Source of the DNA: Brevibacillus brevis
GTDB taxonomy: Bacteria; Bacillota; Bacilli; Brevibacillales; Brevibacillaceae
Length of the DNA stretch: 64,000 nt
Assembly: GCF_900637055.1 (NCBI RefSeq)
Contig: NZ_LR134338.1
Span: 5,291,001 to 5,355,000 of the forward strand
Direction of reading: 5' to 3'
Part shown: one piece after another, positions 60,492 through 64,000 of the stretch
Layout: every line of letters begins with the position of its first letter
Numbering within the stretch: the stretch's first letter is position 1
Notes under the pieces: generated by a model
Database searches by the model: none
What the model saw: the letters and a program-made list of their open reading frames with translations, nothing else
Told to the model about the DNA's origin: nothing
Position numbers and translations under genes: made by a program

Positions 60492-60726
60492 GATGTGGAG
60501 TCCGAAGCCCTGCCACATGTTTTCCAGTCCAAGCGCCTCTGGAGCCCTACTCAGCGTAGAAATGAATAGCGGGGAATTTCAGCTTTTATCACATACAAAA
60601 ACGCATTTGCGTTTTCTGGTTTGAAGCGCTCCCGCTATTCATTTCGGAGCGGACAGTCAATCCCCTTTGCGGGGCTTAGGCCGAAGCGTAGACTGGAAAT
60701 GCACTTCTTCCCTCCACTACAGCATC
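60492..60726. repeat. Dispersed structured repeat, copy C2 (first copy at 6297-6522)
   Basis: Shares CGCCTCTGGAGCCCTACT, GAAGCGCTCCCGCTATT, TTCGGAGCGGACAGT and AGGCCGAAGCGTAGACTGGA with C1. The stem AAATGAATAGCGGG / CCCGCTATTCATTT differs from C1 by paired changes (A-T to G-C), which suggests the base pairing itself is conserved. This copy has an extra GCATTTGCGTTTTC region in its loop. It fills the 60473-60787 gap together with a terminator. Confidence 0.8.
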
Positions 60727-60739
60727 GGTACCAGCATAT

Positions 60740-60778
60740 AAAAAAAGCGGAAAGGTTTTAGCTCCTCCGCTTTTTTCA
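60740..60778. terminator. Terminator of the GNAT gene
   Basis: AAAAAAGCGGA...TCCGCTTTTTT perfect stem. Confidence 0.85.
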
Positions 60779-60787
60779 TGAATCCAC

Positions 60788-61282
60788 CTAGGTAGTCACG
60801 ATGGACGACTCTATTTTTTCTGGTTGAATCATAGGCAAAATAGGCAGCTCCATCAAATTCCGATGCTTGCCCGGCCCGTAGTAATCCTGTTCCGCGTGAG
60901 CAAGACGGAAGCCATAGGCAGACAGCGCGCGAATAGAGGATGCGTTCGTTTCACTCACGGTAACCTGCACGGTGCGAAGTGTTGGAAACTGGCGCAAGGC
61001 TTGCAGTCTGGCTTCAATTAGCCGCTTGCCAATGCCTTGGCCTTGGAACTCCTTGCTCACATTGCTGAACAGAAGCCAGCCAGTCGTCTGATACATATCA
61101 ATGCCGGCGCAGCTAAAACCGATGAGCTGGCCGTTGTAGGTCGCCTTGAAAATCAGCTCAGGAAACAGCTCCATATACTTTTTCAGCTCATGCAAGTTCA
61201 TTCGATCGGGTAATGTCATATCCGCCAACGTGATCATTTCCGCAAAATCATCTCTTACGACGCGCTCAATCCGCACTTCCAC
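60788..61282 (-). CDS. GNAT-family N-acetyltransferase
   Basis: A 164-residue GNAT protein. FSNVSKEFQGQGIGKRLIEARLQ holds the acetyl-CoA pyrophosphate loop (QGQGIGK), and VSETNASSIRALSAYGFRLAH is the last conserved region. It would acetylate a small molecule or protein N-terminus; the acceptor is unknown. GTG 61282 follows AGGAGG. It is a single gene, separated from the regulators further right. Confidence 0.88.
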   Translation of the reverse strand: MEVRIERVVRDDFAEMITLADMTLPDRMNLHELKKYMELFPELIFKATYNGQLIGFSCAGIDMYQTTGWLLFSNVSKEFQGQGIGKRLIEARLQALRQFPTLRTVQVTVSETNASSIRALSAYGFRLAHAEQDYYGPGKHRNLMELPILPMIQPEKIESSIVTT

Positions 61283-61388
61283 CTTACCCGCCTCCTGTAC
61301 ATTCGCTCTTACATGTACACTGTAGCAAACGGGTATAAAGCTGGAATGGATGGCGTGTGAAGGTCATGTAAAATTCGCGAGCCAGTGG

Positions 61389-62258
61389 CTATTTTAGCGG
61401 AATATAGATGCTCATCTTTATTGCATCTGGGAAACGAGAGCCCCACACATCTGTCACTTCAAAATCGGGTCCCTCTGTTCTCTCGTAATTCGAATTCGGC
61501 AACCACGTCCCGTAAATGTACCTGCGTGTGTTTTGCACGAGATCGACGTCCCCGTTCACCTTGAACTCCGCATATTTCCCCGCAGGCAGAGCAAGTGAAA
61601 TGAAGCCCTCAGGCAGTTCTTCCGGAAAGCCATGAACAGCCTCCCCCACAACAAAGGAAAAGCTACCGTCATCCGCAAATTCGCAGGAAATTCCGTACGA
61701 CATGTCTGCCGCCGCTTTATTCGGAATCCGCAGAAAATCTTGATTGCTGCCAAACGCTTGATAGAAGCCCGGGATGTCCGTGAAATACTTTTCATCCTGC
61801 AAGCTCGTCCGGAACCTGCGTCCAATGATTAAAATTTTGTCCAATATCGTGATCGTCGGTTTGTTCATCGTGATCTCTCCTTTAATCGTTTGGCGAAAGG
61901 TCAAGAAGTCCATTTTGGCTTGGTAGGGCAGCGATCGATTTTCTTTGCGATATTTTCCAGGTGTAATGCCGAACTGCTTCTCAAAAGCGCGTGTCAGTGC
62001 TTCCTGCGACTGGTATTGATAGGCCACAGCAATTTCGAGCACATTGTCACTTGTCTGTTTTAGCGCACGTGCAGCTTCCGACAATCTGCGTTTGCGAATG
62101 TACTCCTGTACAGTGAAGCCTGAGATTGCCTGAAACAGCCGTTGAAAATGAAACGCAGAGAAATGCGCCCTGGAAGCAATTTCTGAGATGTTCATTTCTT
62201 CCTGAAGATGCTCTTCTACATAATCAATCGCGTCCTGAATCCGCTTGTACGTGTCCAT
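61389..62258 (-). CDS. AraC-family regulator with GyrI-like ligand domain
   Basis: The 289-residue protein has an AraC two-helix-turn-helix domain (residues 1-105; NISEIASRAHFSAFHFQRLF and RRLSEAARALKQTSDNVLEI). A GyrI-like/SRPBCC-type effector domain follows (about 130-289), with YGISCEFADDGSFSFVVGEAV and WLPNSNYERTEGPDFEVTDV near the end. This order (Rob/SoxS/BmrR-like) is typical for multidrug-sensing regulators. AAGGAAG precedes ATG 62258. Its target genes are not adjacent. Confidence 0.9.
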   Translation of the reverse strand: MDTYKRIQDAIDYVEEHLQEEMNISEIASRAHFSAFHFQRLFQAISGFTVQEYIRKRRLSEAARALKQTSDNVLEIAVAYQYQSQEALTRAFEKQFGITPGKYRKENRSLPYQAKMDFLTFRQTIKGEITMNKPTITILDKILIIGRRFRTSLQDEKYFTDIPGFYQAFGSNQDFLRIPNKAAADMSYGISCEFADDGSFSFVVGEAVHGFPEELPEGFISLALPAGKYAEFKVNGDVDLVQNTRRYIYGTWLPNSNYERTEGPDFEVTDVWGSRFPDAIKMSIYIPLK

Positions 62259-62341
62259 CTTTGACTTCCTTCACCTATTTTTTCTTTAGTATGCGGGAGA
62301 TCACTGGCATTTTTTTGATCAACTGTGCTATCTTTCAAGCT

Positions 62342-63325
62342 TTACGTCGTCAGTCGCTCTACCAATACGGGCGACAGTTCCTTCTCTTCCTTTTTCCCAT
62401 CCAATTGCTGAGTCCAAATCCGCTCATGCAGCATCTCAAATGCGTATTTTCCCATCAACGTACTGGAGCTGGAGACGGTGGTGATCTCTAGCAGTTCTCC
62501 GATCGGCTGATCATCGCAACCGACTACGGCTAAGTCTTCTGGTACACTAATCCCGAATCTGCTGGCTTCTTTGATGATCCCTGCCGCTATATGATTGCAC
62601 GATACGATCATTGCTGTCGGCCGCTCTTCTGTTTGCAACAATTTTCCCACGACATCCTTGCCGTCTTGGATCGTTAAACACTCTTCAAATGACCACTCAG
62701 GAGAGGGTGTCACGTCAATCGAACGCAGCTTTTCGTAATAGGCACGCTTGCGATGCTGACTGTTAAAGCTGTTTTTTCTGCCGATGCAATACCCGATCCG
62801 GCGATGCCCCTTCTTCATCAGATACTCCATCCCGATCCGAAACGTTTGATAGTGGTCGATATGAACACTTGAAACAGATATGGTATCATTTGCTTCACAA
62901 GTGATGATAGGTCCGTATCCTGCGTATTCATTGAGCGTTTCACAAGAGCTGGACCTGGAGCACATGATTAGCCCGTCGATTTTTTTATTTTTGAGCAAGT
63001 GTAAAACGCTGCGTTCTTGCTCGGGGTTGTTATTTGTTTGGCACACCATCAGCTTGTAATGATGCTGAGCCGCTTCTGCTGCAATCCCTTCGATAATGGA
63101 GCTGTAGTACTGATTGTTGACGAGAGGTAACGTCACACCGATTACCATCGTTTTTCCGGTAGAGAGGTGAACCGCATTACTGTTTTGAACATAATTTTGT
63201 TCTTCAATAATCTTGAGAATCTCCGCGCGTTTTTTCTCGTTCACGTACGGATGGTTGTTAAGCACACGGGAAACGGTTGAAACGGATACACCTGCCAATT
63301 TCGCGATTTCTCTTATGTTAGCCAC
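62342..63325 (-). CDS. LacI-family transcriptional regulator
   Basis: A 327-residue LacI-type repressor with the N-terminal helix-turn-helix and hinge (IREIAKLAGVSVSTVSRVLN, NHPYVNEKKRAEIL) and a periplasmic-binding-like sugar domain (IGVTLPLVNNQYYSSIIEGI, GLIMCSR, VVGCDDQPIGELL). GTG 63325 has GAGGAG upstream. No sugar-transport or catabolic gene is near, except the divergent membrane protein, so its operon is not identified. Confidence 0.9.
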   Translation of the reverse strand: MANIREIAKLAGVSVSTVSRVLNNHPYVNEKKRAEILKIIEEQNYVQNSNAVHLSTGKTMVIGVTLPLVNNQYYSSIIEGIAAEAAQHHYKLMVCQTNNNPEQERSVLHLLKNKKIDGLIMCSRSSSCETLNEYAGYGPIITCEANDTISVSSVHIDHYQTFRIGMEYLMKKGHRRIGYCIGRKNSFNSQHRKRAYYEKLRSIDVTPSPEWSFEECLTIQDGKDVVGKLLQTEERPTAMIVSCNHIAAGIIKEASRFGISVPEDLAVVGCDDQPIGELLEITTVSSSSTLMGKYAFEMLHERIWTQQLDGKKEEKELSPVLVERLTT

Positions 63326-63446
63326 TCAGATTGCTCCTCTAAGTCGAATCAGTAATTATTACATACATCAAAACACATTCCGCTTGCTCTGAAAAGCGTT
63401 CCACATATTATGCTCTCCTTATGTAGAATGAAAGGAGTCGTGTTTT

Positions 63447-64000
63447 GTGATTCGCTTAAAATTTGAATATCTCTTGTTTATCGTAGGCTTATTGATTTTA
63501 GCACTCGGGATCAACATGATGACGACCATTACATCTTTTGGTCTTAGCCCGTATGATTCTCTGTTTATTGCCCTGTATCAAAACTTCGGGATATCGATTG
63601 GCTTCTGGATGTTTGCCATTAACCTGACCTTTGTCATCATCGTCCTTTTCATGGATCGCAGTTATATTACTGTCGGTGCCATTTTGGTCATGGTGCTGAT
63701 CTCCATCTTTGTCGATTTGATCGGGTCCATCGATGCGCTCATGGCTGCTATCCGTTCATTGCCGCCGCTTCTGACCATGGCACTCGGAAACATTTGCATC
63801 GGCAGCGGTATCGGGCTGTATGTGTGTACGCAAGTGTGCACAGCCCCCCAAGAGGCATTTGTACTGGTCATGTCGAAAAGATTAAAGTGGACATTCAGAC
63901 GGACAGAAATTTTGCTGGCGTGCATGTTTCTTAGCGCAAGCTTCCTGTTAGATGGCCCGATTTATTACGGAACAGTCGTGCTGTCGTTTACGACTGGCTA
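63447..64000 (+). CDS. YczE/YitT-like membrane protein (partial, runs off window)
   Basis: My translation from GTG 63447 (AAAGGAG upstream) gives 184 codons open to the window end. It begins MIRLKFEYLLFIVGLLILAL, and helices ending in ITSFGLSPYDSLFIALYQ and SLPPLLTMALGNICIGSGIG place it in the YczE/YyaS-YitT-like group of small integral membrane proteins with unknown transport role. It is divergent from the LacI gene and may be its target. Confidence 0.8.
   Translation, partial: MIRLKFEYLLFIVGLLILALGINMMTTITSFGLSPYDSLFIALYQNFGISIGFWMFAINLTFVIIVLFMDRSYITVGAILVMVLISIFVDLIGSIDALMAAIRSLPPLLTMALGNICIGSGIGLYVCTQVCTAPQEAFVLVMSKRLKWTFRRTEILLACMFLSASFLLDGPIYYGTVVLSFTTG

Overview
This 64 kb window looks chromosomal and comes from a spore-forming Firmicute, most likely Brevibacillus or a close relative in the Paenibacillaceae. 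That placement is inferred from gene content and strong AGGAGG-type ribosome sites with frequent GTG/TTG starts. Supporting genes are a Tgl-type spore transglutaminase, a Spo0E-like phosphatase, BmrCD/YheIH-type ABC exporters, a GudB/RocG-type dehydrogenase and a single cold-shock protein. No rRNA, tRNA or CRISPR was seen.

Left part (1-19,200). An AtoE-like short-chain fatty acid transporter, cut by the window edge, lies behind a clear sigma-54 promoter. Its presumed controllers are the adjacent sigma-54 response regulator and sensor kinase. Housekeeping genes follow: LMW phosphatase, hydrolase, HxlR regulator, MotAB, ZIP transporter, peptide deformylase with a small HTH protein, flavin reductase, ankyrin lipoprotein, a duplicated surface protein, a chemoreceptor, a SolA-type oxidase and Tgl. 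Long palindromic intergenic elements lie at 6015-6218, 6297-6522 and 18972-19189.

Island (19,225-25,140). A 90-bp direct repeat (one mismatch) duplicates the 3' end and terminator of an EamA transporter gene and brackets an apparently AT-rich accessory segment. It holds an HTH-TPR regulator of the RRNPP type and, directly after its stop codon, a 46-residue secreted peptide precursor. A divergent Spo0E-like phosphatase, an orphan secreted protein, an intact IS3-family element and an orphan ORF complete it. This looks like a mobile cell-cell signalling module.

Middle (25,090-37,150). EamA transporter, CidA/CidB-like pair with a LysR regulator, Ig-like repeat protein, ROK regulator, MetA (Glu111, acetyl-CoA type), glutamate dehydrogenase, PncB, MOSC protein, RluF, a cold-shock protein and a decayed Crp/Fnr gene.

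RiPP locus (37,330-44,199). This is a thiazole/oxazole-modified microcin (TOMM) operon: precursor, ThiF/ocin-like maturation protein, YcaO cyclodehydratase and a double-domain SagB dehydrogenase. The precursor core is eight perfect hexapeptides (four CGCRDR, then four CRCYDR) with 19 cysteines in all, read from an 18-bp tandem repeat. A matrixin metalloprotease without a signal peptide is divergently encoded beside it. This and the island peptide system are the two best candidates for undescribed biology.

Right part (44,279-64,000). MocR regulator with a divergent DMT exporter, ECF-like sigma/anti-sigma pair, BmrCD-like ABC exporter with a newly spotted 24-codon attenuator leader, CHRD protein, KtrB-type K+ transporter, and a YfcC transporter/M20 amidohydrolase operon. 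That operon is driven by a second sigma-54 promoter next to a divergent sigma-54 activator with an unusual winged-helix-like tail. GNAT, AraC-GyrI and LacI genes and a YczE-like membrane protein cut by the window end finish the window. A second copy of the 6297-6522 structured repeat lies at 60492-60726.
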